Shown here: positions 53,541 through 63,900 of the stretch, piece after piece
How the letters are laid out: each line of letters opens with the position of its first letter
How positions within the stretch are numbered: the first letter of the stretch is position 1
Source: Gari tellinella
Taxonomy: Eukaryota > Mollusca > Bivalvia > Cardiida > Psammobiidae
Direction: 5' to 3'
Length of the DNA stretch: 64,000 nt
Assembly (NCBI GenBank): GCA_922989275.2
Contig: OV277857.1
Span: forward strand, 7,936,001-8,000,000
The notes under the pieces: generated by a model
Seen by the model: the letters and a program-made list of their open reading frames with translations, nothing else
Told to the model about the DNA's origin: nothing
Database searches by the model: none
Translations under genes and position numbers: made by a program

Positions 53541-54420
53541 GAAATTATGTCGAATTTTGACGTCCAACAATTTTCCGGACCCGGGAAAAGTCGTAATATT
53601 GTCGAAATTCGACATTTTTCTTTCAACAATTCTTTAACACATTTACTATGTCGACCTTATGTCTACTTTCGACGTTCGACAAGTGGTCTGGCAAGGAAAA
53701 AATCGAAATATTGTCGAATTTCGACATTCGACATTTCAACAAAGCCAGTCAAGTGTCTAATTTATGTATATTTTCGACAATCGACAAATTTCCCGATAGT
53801 GCAATAGTCGAAATATTGTCGAATATCGACGTTGGACATTATCCTTTTACCAAAATTTCGAATAATTGTCAAAATATTCGACTTTCTTCTTTTAAAATTA
53901 CTTTAAAACACCCACTATGTCGATCATGTGTCCAATTTCGACATACGACAATTTTCCAGGCCGGGAAAAAAGTCGACACATTATGTCGAATTTCGACATT
54001 CGACATTGTCCGTTTACCAAAATGTCGAAAATTTGACGAAATTCAATGTTCGACTTTCAACACTACTTAAAAACATTCACTATGTCGAACTTGTGTAGAA
54101 ATTAGACGTTCAATAATTTAGCGGGCCTAGAAAAAGTCGAAATGTTGTCGAAATTCGTCATTTGACAATCAACATTTCTTTACCACATTCACAATGTCGA
54201 ACTTATGTGGAATTGTGACGTTTTACAAGTGCCATTGCAGGGAAAATGTCGAGTTATTGTCGAAATTCGACTTGCGAGAAATTGCCAGACAGGTAAATGG
54301 TCGAAATATTTTCGAATTTCGACTTTCGATAGTGTCCTTTCACCAAAGTGTCAAACATTCAACATTTCTATAAAGTCTGGGAAATGTGGAAAAAGTATCA
54401 GATTTCAATTTCGACAAATT
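53541..54420. repeat. Decayed edge of the TTCGA satellite
   Basis: The same TTCGACATTCGACA-type blocks continue with decreasing similarity and without a clear AAACACATTAC landmark. The gradient from homogeneous core to worn edge is typical of satellite arrays. The left edge is sharper than the right. Confidence 0.8.
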
Positions 54421-55139
54421 TAACGGCAGATAGTGCGAATAAGTCTTCGGGAGTCGTGCGATTAAATCTGTATACGTATGGGGCAATTGCGAACTGGACC
54501 GAAAGTGCCTAGAAGAGCCCTTTGATCTAGTTATACACTGTTTACTACATGTATTTGACAAGAATGAATAACTGTACCACGCACTGTTATTTTGTAATTG
54601 TATTTAGATGTATAACCTGAATATTTATACGAAACACGGTTTGAATTCAGATTAAAGGTCTTCTACCGAACTATATTTATCTAGGTCTTATACTTGTCTA
54701 ACCTGCTGTGTAACGTATTGATATTTATTTGGTACAGTTAGACCGCAAACAGATCACACCGGGCCTGGTGTCTCCTACCAGAGCCCACTGGGCAGGGTTA
54801 TACAATGACATGTATTTTGTGTAATTTTATATAGGCGTAAAGTCGGTAAGTTCAGTGACATATTAAAGATCAAGTCTTCAATAACCTTAAATGTACGAGT
54901 TACTATGTAATAAAGTTAAGTAATATTTTACATATAGATACGGTGTATAAACTGATTATACCAGGACTATATTAGTCACCTGGGAGGGCCATTGTGCTGA
55001 TCCTTCACTGTTTTCAGTAATCTTGCATGCACGGATTATCTTACACTGGTAGAATGCCATTTCTATAAGATGGAACATTTATAAGACAAACTGTTTAGGA
55101 GTAGGTCGGTGGTCTTCAATCCGAAACCATTGACATGTG
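54421..55139. other. Family F traces only
   Basis: AAGAGCCCTTTGATCTAG with TACACTGTTTACTAC (54513-54546), GCAAACAGATCACACC with CCAGAGCCCACTGGGC (54747-54795) and GGAGGGCCATTGTGCTGATC (54982-55002) are worn family F hairpins. No gene. Confidence 0.4.
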
Positions 55140-55262
55140 GCTGTTTCTAGTATTGAAGATGGATGACCGTTTAGAGTTAAGTAGAATGCAAGTAAAGACC
55201 AGTTCTGCTTTGCGTTCAACCTGCTTTAAGCTTTAGACTATCATCTGCTAGATTATAGAGAA
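55140..55262. mobile_element. Family E element, decayed
   Basis: TGTTTCTAGTATTGAAGATG, TGCTTTGCGTTCAACCTGCT and AGACTATCATCTGCTAG follow the family order. Confidence 0.55.
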
Positions 55263-55424
55263 TGTTACTAATAATAAATATTCTTGAATGCGTAGAATAG
55301 AACTATTTTCGGCAAAAAGTGGAAGATGAAAGATGTTAAAATGCGTATCTGTGGAGTAATGAGTTAAACTTAAAAGCAAACGTTTACCTTCCGGTATCGA
55401 ATCCCTTATAGCGGATCTATAGAT

Positions 55425-55650
55425 TGAAACATGATGCGCCTTATAGGGTGCGTTCTGTTTCAAGTTCAGACTGCTTTACCCGATAAATACGCCTCTAATT
55501 TATTCTTTCACCGACGAAAATACTTCCATTTATACAGTCATGAAAATGTATCATAAAGCAGACTAAAAGTAAAGCAGAATGTGCCTTAAGGCGCATTCTG
55601 TTTTACCTTCAACCTGCTACAAGTATTCGGTTATTCATCTATCTTAAAAA
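55425..55650. mobile_element. Two family E hairpins in succession
   Basis: ATGCGCCTTATAGGGTGCG (55433-55451) is one worn tip. AAAGCAGACTAAAAGTAAAG with AGAATGTGCCTTAAGGCGCA and TTACCTTCAACCTGCTAC (55556-55620) is a second, nearly perfect hairpin. Confidence 0.65.
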
Positions 55651-55789
55651 CAAAGAAACGGGCTTTGTGGTTTGTGGTAAATAGAAAATATTTGTTATGA
55701 TAAAATTGGTGACTATCTAGGCAGAAACTATTTTCTGTAGTGTTGGAGTGAATTGAAATGCGTATATGGAGCAATGGGTTAATTGGTCA

Positions 55790-56395
55790 ACCTATATGTG
55801 TGGTCCCTGAACATTAACCCTTTGTTCCATAGACTGTTTCTAGTATTGAATATATGTGACCAATTAAAGCGGGTTAAGAGTAAAGCTAAATGCGCATTGA
55901 GACTGCTTTAAGCTTTAAATTTTCGGTTAACATCTGTTTGAGAATAATATATAATATTTGTTATTATATATTACTGTGTACTTACTTACTTACCTATTTG
56001 CTCGTCTGTAATAGACAGAGCAGAACAGAACAAGCCTTTCTTTTTTGTCACAGAAAACAAAACATATGTTTTGTAATTACATGTGAAGTATAATATAATA
56101 AAAAACTATTGAGTTAGTAGGACATTTGGTGGTCGAATACTGAATTAATCTGCGATATAGGGGGAATGTGGAAAAATATTAAAATACTTAACTAAATGGT
56201 ATGGACACAATATATAGAAATAAATACCAAGCTATTATTAGATGATACAATATATAAATTAGCTATGCAGATCAGTTCACTTATAATAAAGCAAACTGGT
56301 ACGTCTATAGTTAAAGCTGCGACTATTCTTTCTTTTGAACAATTTCCAAATAAATAAACCCTCACATGTCTATAGAGGGCATCATTGCTGATGTA
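55790..56395. other. Family E left end, then AT-rich DNA
   Basis: TTAACCCTTTGTTCCATAGA with TGTTTCTAGTATTG (55814-55848) is a family E left end. Its right arm is missing. The rest is AT-rich without a supported feature. Confidence 0.4.
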
Positions 56396-56879
56396 GTCTT
56401 ATAGTGAATAGAGAGAAGTACAGTGTAACCCTCCCCAAACGGACATTAAAAAAACGAAGTCAAATTGCGACAAATACATCGTCAAGCAAGAACAAGAAGA
56501 AAACTGAGTGAGGCGCTGCCTTGGCAATGCCTCAGACCGTTTGGATCCTTATCTGGCGACGAAATGCACATGTGAGAGGTATGTGTCGTAAAGTCCGGGG
56601 GAAGTAGGCTACACTGTACTTCATTTTATTGACGGATACCGTGGGAGTTTTGTCCATTTCCTTCAAGGTCAGCACGTGCAGATGTAGAATTTTAGTAAAT
56701 AATAACACTGACAGACGAGAAGTACTGTGTTGCCCTGCTCAGCCGGACAAATATATAAAGAAGCATAGTTTGTCAAATATTTTGTCAGTTCAAAAACAGA
56801 AGGAAAGAATCGCGTACCTTTCTATTAGGGAAGATACACTCTACTTGGATCCTGTTTTATGTATAGGATATAAGACGAT

Positions 56880-56960
56880 AACGATCCAGTATGTAAAATA
56901 TTGTACTGTGTGAGGCGCGTAGCGCCTCACACAGTACAATATTTTACATACTGGATCGTT
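56880..56960. repeat. Perfect 81-bp hairpin
   Basis: AACGATCCAGTATGTAAAAT ... and its complement ATTTTACATACTGGATCGTT meet at GGCGCGTAGCGCC. The arms are about 39 bp without a mismatch. Looser pairing continues outside (GGATATAAGACG with GGCTTATATCTT). Family unknown, single copy. Confidence 0.8.
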
Positions 56961-58035
56961 TGAGGCTTATATCTTACTTAAAACACGTTTCTGAAAAGAT
57001 CAGATATTTCAATGAAAGCCATACGTTTATATATTCAAACCTATTAGGGATAGTTTAATACTTTCTTCTTAAAATAAAAGCAAATTCATCAGTTTAAAAT
57101 ATAAGCCTATTGATCCCTTAACCTTTACAAGGGTGATCAGCCCTGTGGTATACGAGGACCTTGATTTGCACGTGCATTTCGCCTCGGTAATATTGGAATG
57201 CTTCGCTTACACCGTCGAGTGTCGTGCACTCATCACCAATAAAAATGTCGGAACGTGTAGACGAGGTATTCACATTTCTGGATATTAACATAGTGGAAAA
57301 GTTTTCAGTGAATTGGATATTAGTGAATCGGAAATTATCATATCCACAAAGGGAAACCCAATTTATGCTTCTCACACTGTGTAGACCCTACACAGTCGCA
57401 CAGTTTGTCAGAATCGTAACCCTTTTCCGGCTCAAATACCGTCTACTTTAAAAAATGGCATCTGCTTAAACATTCACCTTTTGATAAGTTCTTGAACAAA
57501 AGAAACAGAAGTCCTTCTAGACAGAACCTTCATTTTTTCACGTTCATCACTGTGATTTTTGTTTTTTGTTTGTGGCGAAAGCAAGCTTTATTTGCCATTC
57601 AATTAACAAATGATACACATTCAGGTAATTGTATGCCCTATTTTATTGGTTAAAAGAAACAGCTGAAAAGTGTTGAGCATTGCTTCTGATGAGAAGCTGA
57701 ACTGTTACTGAATGGCTGTTTTTGTCGATTATAGTATAATAAGGGCTTTGACCGTTGTCAGGGTCACAAGTGAGACTAATGTCCAATTTGATAATAGTGT
57801 AGATCATGCTTAAATGGCGCTTGGGAAAGTTTAAGTGCTTGTTCTATTCTTGGTCTGCACTGTTGGAAATGTGATCAGAAAATGTTGTTCATATCAGTAT
57901 CCCTGTAAGTCGGGACAAAAATTTGCAATTTCGAACGTTTCATTTTCTGTTTAATGACAATTACAAAATAAATATTGTTGTTTGCTCCTATTCGCAATGT
58001 AGACTAACAGTGTCGAGCAATTCGAACACTTTCAC
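56961..58035. other. No gene recognised
   Basis: Overlapping frames on both strands at 57118-57451 (minus: SDIFIGDECTTLDGVSEAFQ; plus: DINIVEKFSVNWILVNRKLS) have no recognisable domain, and I could not decide between them. The rest holds no feature. Confidence 0.35.
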
Positions 58036-58116
58036 TGTGTATACCCGTACACAGGATATTGGTACCAGCGAGTCGAGAAAGTTATGGATTTGTTAGCAGA
58101 TCGCTCTGCAGTGCAG
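58036..58116 (+). other. Exon-like segment with donor, duplicated in inverse at 63018-63100
   Basis: CACTGTGTATACCCGTACAC then GGATATTGGTACCAGCGAGT and CTCTGCAGTGCAG are followed by a donor, GTATGTTTTC. The same segment and donor recur on the minus strand near 63018-63100. Conservation of both the segment and its GTATGT donor in two copies suggests a 5' exon, perhaps non-coding, of a small gene family. The next candidate exon on this strand is at 58595. Confidence 0.4.
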
Positions 58117-58597
58117 GTATGTTTTCGTGATTTCCTGAATTATATGTCTAAGATCAATATGGAAAATAATACTGTATCAAAGTGTGATGATTCTGGAACA
58201 TGCTGATGTCATAAAATTTCAGTTTTACCAAGAGAAACTCTCGTAAGACGTATAAACATGCTGCCTGGTACCGGTAAATAACAACGGTTGCTGACAAAAT
58301 ATCATTGTAATATTTTTTTTATAACTGCATAAGAGAATTATTCATGTTATACGTGTAATTTGTACTATCTTGATCAATATTTATGAAGCTTTAACTATTG
58401 TATTTGCCGTATGTGCTTTAAAAACCCGAAATGAAATTTGGCTAGGTGTACGGCAAATTGATACGCTAGTGAACGGCATATTGCAAAAGCCTTTCAATCC
58501 AGTGTACGGCATCTTGCTTAAATCTACATCGAAATCGACGGCAGTTTGGTTTGTACAAGTATACATTCTGTACATTGTCATTTGTTTTTTACAGATT

Positions 58598-58864
58598 ATG
58601 GACCTGTACAAATGTACCTACTGTAAGAAACAACTACCAACGTTCCGGGAGGTAATATCACACTTGATAGAGAGGCATGGATGTCAGGAGTTAAAATACC
58701 TTCGCCAGCGTGGTTGTTCAGCAAAAGTGTGCAACTTTAAAATTATACCTGATCAATGTAGAGAGGAGGGGAGAGTTATAACTATAATAGACGAAACTGA
58801 AAAAATCCATCTATCTAAGTTTAGATTTCGAAATCTGTGTTTAGGTTTCGAAAAATGCCCTTAA
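58598..58864 (+). CDS. C2H2-type zinc-finger exon, unknown protein
   Basis: Directly after an acceptor (CATTTGTTTTTTACAG, exon from 58595) an ATG opens 88 codons. The start MDLYKCTYCKKQLPTFREVI then SHLIERHGCQ contains one C-x2-C-x12-H-x4-H unit (C6, C9, H22, H27), fitting a C2H2 finger at the very N-terminus. A Cys/charged-rich middle follows (RQRGCSAKVCNFKIIPDQC), then ITIIDETEKIHLSK. The last ~15 residues are encoded by the start of the repeat at 58815-59700, so the original C-terminus was probably lost. Upstream at 58036-58116 is a candidate 5' exon with a donor. Bivalve genomes contain many proteins of this short N-terminal-finger style (from memory, not checked). It may bind DNA or RNA, but no function is assigned. 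Confidence 0.5.
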   Translation: MDLYKCTYCKKQLPTFREVISHLIERHGCQELKYLRQRGCSAKVCNFKIIPDQCREEGRVITIIDETEKIHLSKFRFRNLCLGFEKCP

Positions 58865-59700
58865 CTTCTATGTCCCTTGATATATTGCTTTTATACTGGG
58901 TATGCATGTGTATATGGACAAACCCTGTCCATGGACACACATCATTTTCCCCAGTGACCTTGACCCTGAAGTAAGGACCCGCGTTTAGGTTTCGAAATCT
59001 ATGTTTAGTTTCCCAATGGCCAATAACTCCTATGTCCATTGAGATATTCCTTTCACATTCAGAGTGCATGTGTATATGAACATGGCATTTCCTTGCATGC
59101 AAAAAATTTGATCTCTGTGACCTTGACCGTGAACTTAAATGCTTGGGAATGATTTCAGACTCAATTCAAAAGCTTTATAACCTTGAAGCCAGGCATAACA
59201 AAATATCAAATAAATCATTTTCATGTAAGTATATAGGCATTAAGTTTCTCAAAATGCCTTTAAACTCCTACGCCCATTGATATATTCCATGTGCATGTGT
59301 ATATAGACAAGACCTTTCTTGCATGCAAAAAGTTTGACCCCAGTGACCTTGACTTTCAACTAAGGATCCAGCTTAAGGTTTCGAAATCTGCGTTTAGGTT
59401 TCTCCAAATGCCTATAACTCATATATCCATTGAGATATTCCTTTAATATTTGGCATGCATGTGTATTGACACTACATTTCAATGCATGCAAAACACAGCC
59501 CAGTGACATTGACCTTTAACTTAGGTCCCGGGTTTAGGTTTCGAAATCTACGTTTAGGTTTCAAAAAAGGCTTATACATGTAATTCCTATGTCCCTCGAG
59601 GTGTTACTTTCATATTTGGTTTGTATGTGTACATGTGAACATGGACAAGACCTTTCCATGCATGAAAAGTGGTTGACCTCGGTGACCTTGAGTGTGTCAA
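58815..59700. repeat. Decayed ~160-bp tandem repeat with TGACCTTGA sites
   Basis: GTGACCTTGACC-type landmarks occur at about 58958, 59117, 59342, 59502 and 59680. Spacings are about 160 bp, with one of 225 where a family U fragment is inserted (59150-59200). Each unit also has TTTAGGTTTCGAAATCT and GGCATGCATGTGTATATG-like stretches. TGACCTTGA is the complement of TCAAGGTCA, the extended half-site of NR5A/FTZ-F1 and ERR nuclear receptors. Confidence 0.75.
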
Positions 59701-59799
59701 TGGCGAGCTTTGTTGTCTCTCTGACAACTCTTGTTCATTCTTCCCCCGTGTGTTGAATATTATTTCATTTTATACAGTAATGAAGATGTAACATACGAC

Positions 59800-59905
59800 A
59801 TGTTTCCTTTATCCTAGCAGATGGTCGCTGGAAGCAGACTGAAAGTAACTCAAAATGCATCTTACCTTGGCGCATTCGGCTTTACTTTAAACCTGCCTGA
59901 AAGAC
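59800..59905. mobile_element. Family E element, decayed
   Basis: CCTAGCAGATGGTCGCTG, AGCAGACTGAAAGTAACTCA and GCGCATTCGGCTTTACTTTA are the arms. The right end is degraded into a C-tract. Confidence 0.5.
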
Positions 59906-60545
59906 ATTTCCTCCGTCAATTGATGGAACCCCCCCCCCCCCGTTTTTCTCACTAGGTGTGAACATACAGGTAACGCAGTAGTAAAGTGTAAAAAGCCAAT
60001 GCATCCAATCTCAAGCTGTCTAGAGAGGCCCTCACATACTCGCACTCAAGGGTTTTTTCAATGGGTTTTACTAACCAAACTTTCAAATTAAGGTAAGGGC
60101 CTAACATAAAACGCTTAGATGAGTATCCATAGACAAGATAGCAGTAAGGACAAAACTCGCACATTTTACCTGGTTTGGTGTTACAGCCGAATGAAAGAAA
60201 TGTCTTTAAGTACTCATCCGTCTGCAAAACTAAAACATGCTAAAAAGGTTTAAAGATATATCCTCAGTTCATTGATGAAGTCCCCCATTGTTCTCGTAAG
60301 GCGAGAAAAAGAATTCAGTATAAGCTGCCAGCGGGTATACCAATCTCAGTTCACCTCGTGAGGCCCAGATAAACTCATGCTCAAGAAGGCTTTTCATTGG
60401 TTATTTCTAACCAAATTATTAAATATAAAGGTCCGGTCTCACATGAGACGCTTCAATGGTTCTTTGCTACCGGCATGTCCACAAGACCCATGTTTTTGCA
60501 AGGAAATTATCTCGCAAGGCGTTATGACCGGAGATGTCTTTAACC
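59905..60545. repeat. Diverged ~340-bp tandem duplication
   Basis: 59905-60240 and 60250-60545 align in order: CAATTGATGGAACCCC / TTCATTGATGAAGTCCCC, then GAGGCCC..ACTCGCACTCAAGG / GAGGCCC..CTCATGCTCAAGAAGG, then TAACCAAACTTTCAAAT / TAACCAAATTATTAAAT. About 65-70% alike by eye. No coding content was recognised. Confidence 0.55.
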
Positions 60546-60786
60546 CTTTCCCCAATAAAAGCGTCTTTTAGCGAATGTGATGTATTCCTCCGCTGAAGAA
60601 AATAGTTCCAATTTAATCAGTCATGAATATATATTATAAGGAACAGTTTCTATATTCAAGCGCATGATAGCTTAAAGCAGGCTGAAAGTAAAGCAGAATG
60701 CGCCTTAAGGCGCATTCTGCTTTACTTTCAGCCTGTTTTAAGCACCTATATTCAATAATATAAATAGGCTATCAGGTAAAGGGTTA
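60540..60786. mobile_element. Family E element, best preserved, TTAACCC ends
   Basis: TTTAACCCTTTCCCCAATAA and ATCAGGTAAAGGGTTAAAG are the ends. The hairpin is nearly perfect: GCTTAAAGCAGGCTGAAAGT then AGAATGCGCCTTAAGGCGCA and TTTCAGCCTGTTTTAAGC. This copy shows family B-type termini around the E core. Confidence 0.8.
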
Positions 60787-61154
60787 AAGGATATATTGTT
60801 GTGTTTTATTAACCTGTCAAAATTTAAATAATTACACGCTGGTTGAACACGCTATATTTAGCTTCGGTCGGTATCGATTTTTTCCGTTAAGTTTTACCGG
60901 TAGGTCTGGGTTGAAACATAAAGTTCATATTTAGAATAAGATTTGGAAACCTATATGTCTTCGTGGTCGAGGTAGTACAGTAGTGTTATGCTTAGTACAC
61001 GTATGATCATGAGTTCGATATCCAGCGGAGGATTTTTTTTATTATTATCTTTATTATTTGGTGTATACGAGTCTGCAAGAAGGAGAAGAAGATTGGATGG
61101 TTTGAAATCTCTTTGGATCTGGTTTATGTATCATTCACGAAGAGAGTACCTATA

Positions 61155-61232
61155 CACCTGTCTCATACAAACAGTGAATACCACGATCAGAAGGTTCCTT
61201 TGAGCCCTTTGATCAGAGATACACTGTTTGCC
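61155..61232. mobile_element. Family F hairpin
   Basis: ACAAACAGTGAATACCACGA with GATCAGAGATACACTGTTTG, tip AAGGTTCCTTTGAGCCCTTT. Confidence 0.55.
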
Positions 61233-61235
61233 ATT

Positions 61236-61864
61236 TAGTTGTCATACATTGACTAGAATTAATTGCAACCTGGAAGAGTCCATTAAGTGGTTTTAGTGAT
61301 AAATGAGTAAAGGCATTTGTTATCTAGGTTTGAGAGAACACATCGGGTCACATTTTACATACATTTAAAACTTTTAATGGTTTACAAAGTGTAACGTTTA
61401 GGTTATCTAAATTGCACTGTTTGTATTAAAGATCACTATGTTGAACAGTTCAAGTAAACTAACTGCTTGAAAAAAATTGTAATAAAAAAAGAAATAAAAC
61501 CTAACGGGGATCAATCCCGCAGCCTTTCATTCATTTACAAGTATCGTTATTCGCTACCAACTGCTCTAACTCGATTATTGATTTTAATTCGACACAGAAT
61601 GCACAATATCCTTCAGTTCCTACCCGTAATCAAAACGGAAAGTATCGACTTTATACCGAAGCTAAATATATCCTTTCCGTGACGTATGAATATTCAATGT
61701 TTGACAGGTCAATAAAACACCAACCCCGCAGAGCTATCCAAAAACTGTCCTCTAACGTCTGTTATTGTACACTTACTGTTAGTGTTCATTATTACAGGCG
61801 TGCTGTCCGTGCTGAACAACATGTGTGCTAAATATCAATTTTAACTCTTTCATTCGAATACACG
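61236..61864. other. No gene recognised
   Basis: A tRNA-like phrase, CTAACGGGGATCAATCCCGC, at 61501-61520 prompted a check for a tRNA but no cloverleaf was found. No frame or repeat is supported. Confidence 0.35.
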
Positions 61865-62080
61865 TAACCCTTAGTGCCCATTGGATAATGTTTGCAAACA
61901 GTTACTGTTTGGGTCAAGACAAGACGCCGCTTAACGCAACTTCTGATCTATATTCACGCCGCTTAACGTGACTTCTGTATTCAAACTGTTTAGCACTCTT
62001 ATTGAGAAAAAAAGGACTTAGTGGTTCTTCGCACACGATATTATTGAATCAGACGACAATTCAGCAAGATAAGGAATAAC
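61865..62080. mobile_element. Family B element with a duplicated hairpin arm
   Basis: TAACCCTTAGTGCCCATTGG starts it. AGACGCCGCTTAACGCAACT is followed by TCTATATTCACGCCGCTTAA with ACTTCTGTATTCAAACTGTT, so part of the hairpin arm occurs twice. AATCAGACGACAATTC and GCAAGATAAGGAATAAC end it. Confidence 0.6.
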
Positions 62081-62639
62081 AAGCAAGTGTAACACCACCG
62101 CGGCAGTTTTCTAAAGAAAAGAACTCTGGGTTGAATTGAATACTGCACACTTTAAAGTGGGCAACTTATTCTGATTGCACTGTGGTAAATGATACCGCAT
62201 AACCCAGTAATCTTACTGCACGATATGTCCGTGCAAAATTGAAAAACACAAATGGAAATTAAAGTTGTATACGTGTATTTCAATATTGTAGAAGTGGGTG
62301 GATTAGTTTGATATCATAAATTTACCGCAATCATTATTGACTCTGTGTTAGATTTTTGACTCGTTCGCTTAAAAGTGTCCCATTACGTGAATAGCTATTA
62401 AAATATGTTCAAAGTGTATTCATCGTTTCAATTTAAACTTCTTAGGTATACTCGCTCTAGATCTAGTTTATCTATTCTAAGTAAATTAACAATGAGAAGT
62501 ATATAATTTATAAATAGGAAGACTGTTCTCGGTATTCAGCTACCTTTGGCTAAAAGTAACACCCCGAGGATGAGCTGTAACAGAGCAAAACGTTTTTAGG
62601 GCCAAATACCTGGTACCAAACCCCCGTACAGTGACACAT
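62081..62639. other. No gene recognised
   Basis: AT-rich. An acceptor-like CTGTTACAG on the minus strand near 62578-62586 faces the inverted exon-like copy on the right, but no zinc-finger exon follows it as one does on the plus copy. Confidence 0.35.
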
Positions 62640-63100
62640 CAATATGCCGTGCAGTGAAATTTCATTCACAACCAAGATGCCGTACACTTGACACAAATTT
62701 GTTTTAATTCTATTCTTAAAAGTATGACCAAACAGTGTGGTATTAGTGAGTCACATGAATTATTATGAAAAGGATCGAATGTTTTATGAAAAGATTGTAG
62801 TCGGGATCGTTTTAAACAGTTGATATCATACATTTTTGTCAGCAATCGTCGTTATTTACCGGTACCAGGCAGCATATATATATGTTTCACGAGAGTTTCT
62901 CTAAATAAAACAGAAATGTTTTGACACCAGTGTATCCCAGAAACATCACGCTTTAAAACGGTATCATACACATGTTGATCATATACATTTTATGCTATAA
63001 ATCATGAAAAAACATACCTGAACTGCAGAGCGACCGGCTAACTCTCTCGACTCGCTGGTACCAATATCCTGTGTACGGGTATACACAGTGACTTTGTCGT
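62640..63100 (-). other. Inverted partial copy of the 58036-58535 region
   Basis: On the minus strand: exon-like GTGTATACCCGTACACAGG to CTCTGCAGTTCAG (63018-63100), donor GTATGTTTTTTCATG, then an intron-like stretch sharing AGAGAAACTCTCGTGAAAC, CTGCCTGGTACCGGTAAATA and GTGTACGGCATCTTG with the plus copy. Similarity is about 75-80% by eye. The two copies point at each other, about 4.5 kb apart. Confidence 0.6.
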
Positions 63101-63384
63101 CTCTAGTCCAAATAATTAGGATGCATGATAATCAATCGTCCAAATTCACTTGCTAAAACCACATAGTACATGCGAAACAGTCGAAACTTGCTACTGAAAA
63201 ATGGTGTAAAAATGATAAACCCTGGTTTCGCTGAAAATGTAAAATGGTAAAAGAAACACTATGATGAACGTGAAAGGATAAAGTGCCGGGGTCTTTCTAG
63301 AAAGACTGTCGTCTTAGGCTCTGAAATTGAGTTTGGTACACACTGCCACATATACTGTTTAAAATCTTGAATATTCTTGTAAGT

Positions 63385-63455
63385 GTCAAACAGCGTATAT
63401 CTTGAACAGTCATCGCGTCTTGATGCGGTATTTGGTCTTGATCTACTCTGTTTGC
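63385..63455. mobile_element. Family F element, worn
   Basis: CAAACAGCGTATATCTTGAA with GGTCTTGATCTACTCTGTTT, tip CGCGTCTTGATGCGG. Confidence 0.45.
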
Positions 63456-63499
63456 AACGCAATACATGTAAGTCTGGCTGTGTCATGACACTGCTAAAA

Positions 63500-63677
63500 A
63501 ACAGTAAACACTCTCTATTACGACCACTAAAATAAATACGACTAACTAATTGTACAACAGTCAATTGACAGCTTAAAGCAAGATGAGAGCAAAATAGAAA
63601 GCTCCTAAGCCTATAGGAGCTTTTAGTTTTAATGTCACTTACTGTAACCAGTCACCTGTCTTAAACCCTCAATAAGC
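63500..63677. mobile_element. Family D element, right end lost
   Basis: CTCTCTATTACGACCACTAA starts it. GCTTAAAGCAAGATGAGAGC with AGAAAGCTCC and GGAGCTTTTAGTTTTAATGT form the hairpin. The right end is replaced by the family A copy at 63678. Confidence 0.65.
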
Positions 63678-63900
63678 ACAGTGGAGAAGACGTTATTCTT
63701 CCTAAATACACGCGTTTCGCGCTTAAACTATTATTTCCAATTCCAGAGCCAGACCAGATTCCGGGTTTTCCGGCGTCTGACTAGGCTCAGATTTAAGTAA
63801 GTAGTCAGAATTGTCAACAAACTGTCATTTTCTCAATTTTAACGCAATGCGTTTGCGTTTCCTTTGCATTTAAACGGGAAAGAATAAGATCTCCACTATA
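63678..63900 (-). mobile_element. MITE family A, diverged copy
   Basis: ACAGTGGAGAAGACGTTATT and AGATCTCCACTATA are the ends. The hairpin is reduced: CCAGAGCCAGACCAGATTCC then GGGTTTTCCGGCGTCTGACT. It belongs to the older subgroup. Confidence 0.75.

Noticed and set aside
52060..54420. Many frames of 60-140 codons on both strands (MSNVEFRQ-like)
   Set aside because: By-products of the TTCGA satellite. Similar peptides appear on both strands because the monomer is self-complementary.
57118..57451. Overlapping minus (85 codons) and plus (75 codons) frames
   Set aside because: No recognisable domain in either, no splice support, and I could not decide which would be real.
61501..61520. tRNA-like phrase with GGGGATCAATCCC
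   Set aside because: It resembles a T-arm, but no acceptor stem, D-arm or anticodon stem could be placed around it.
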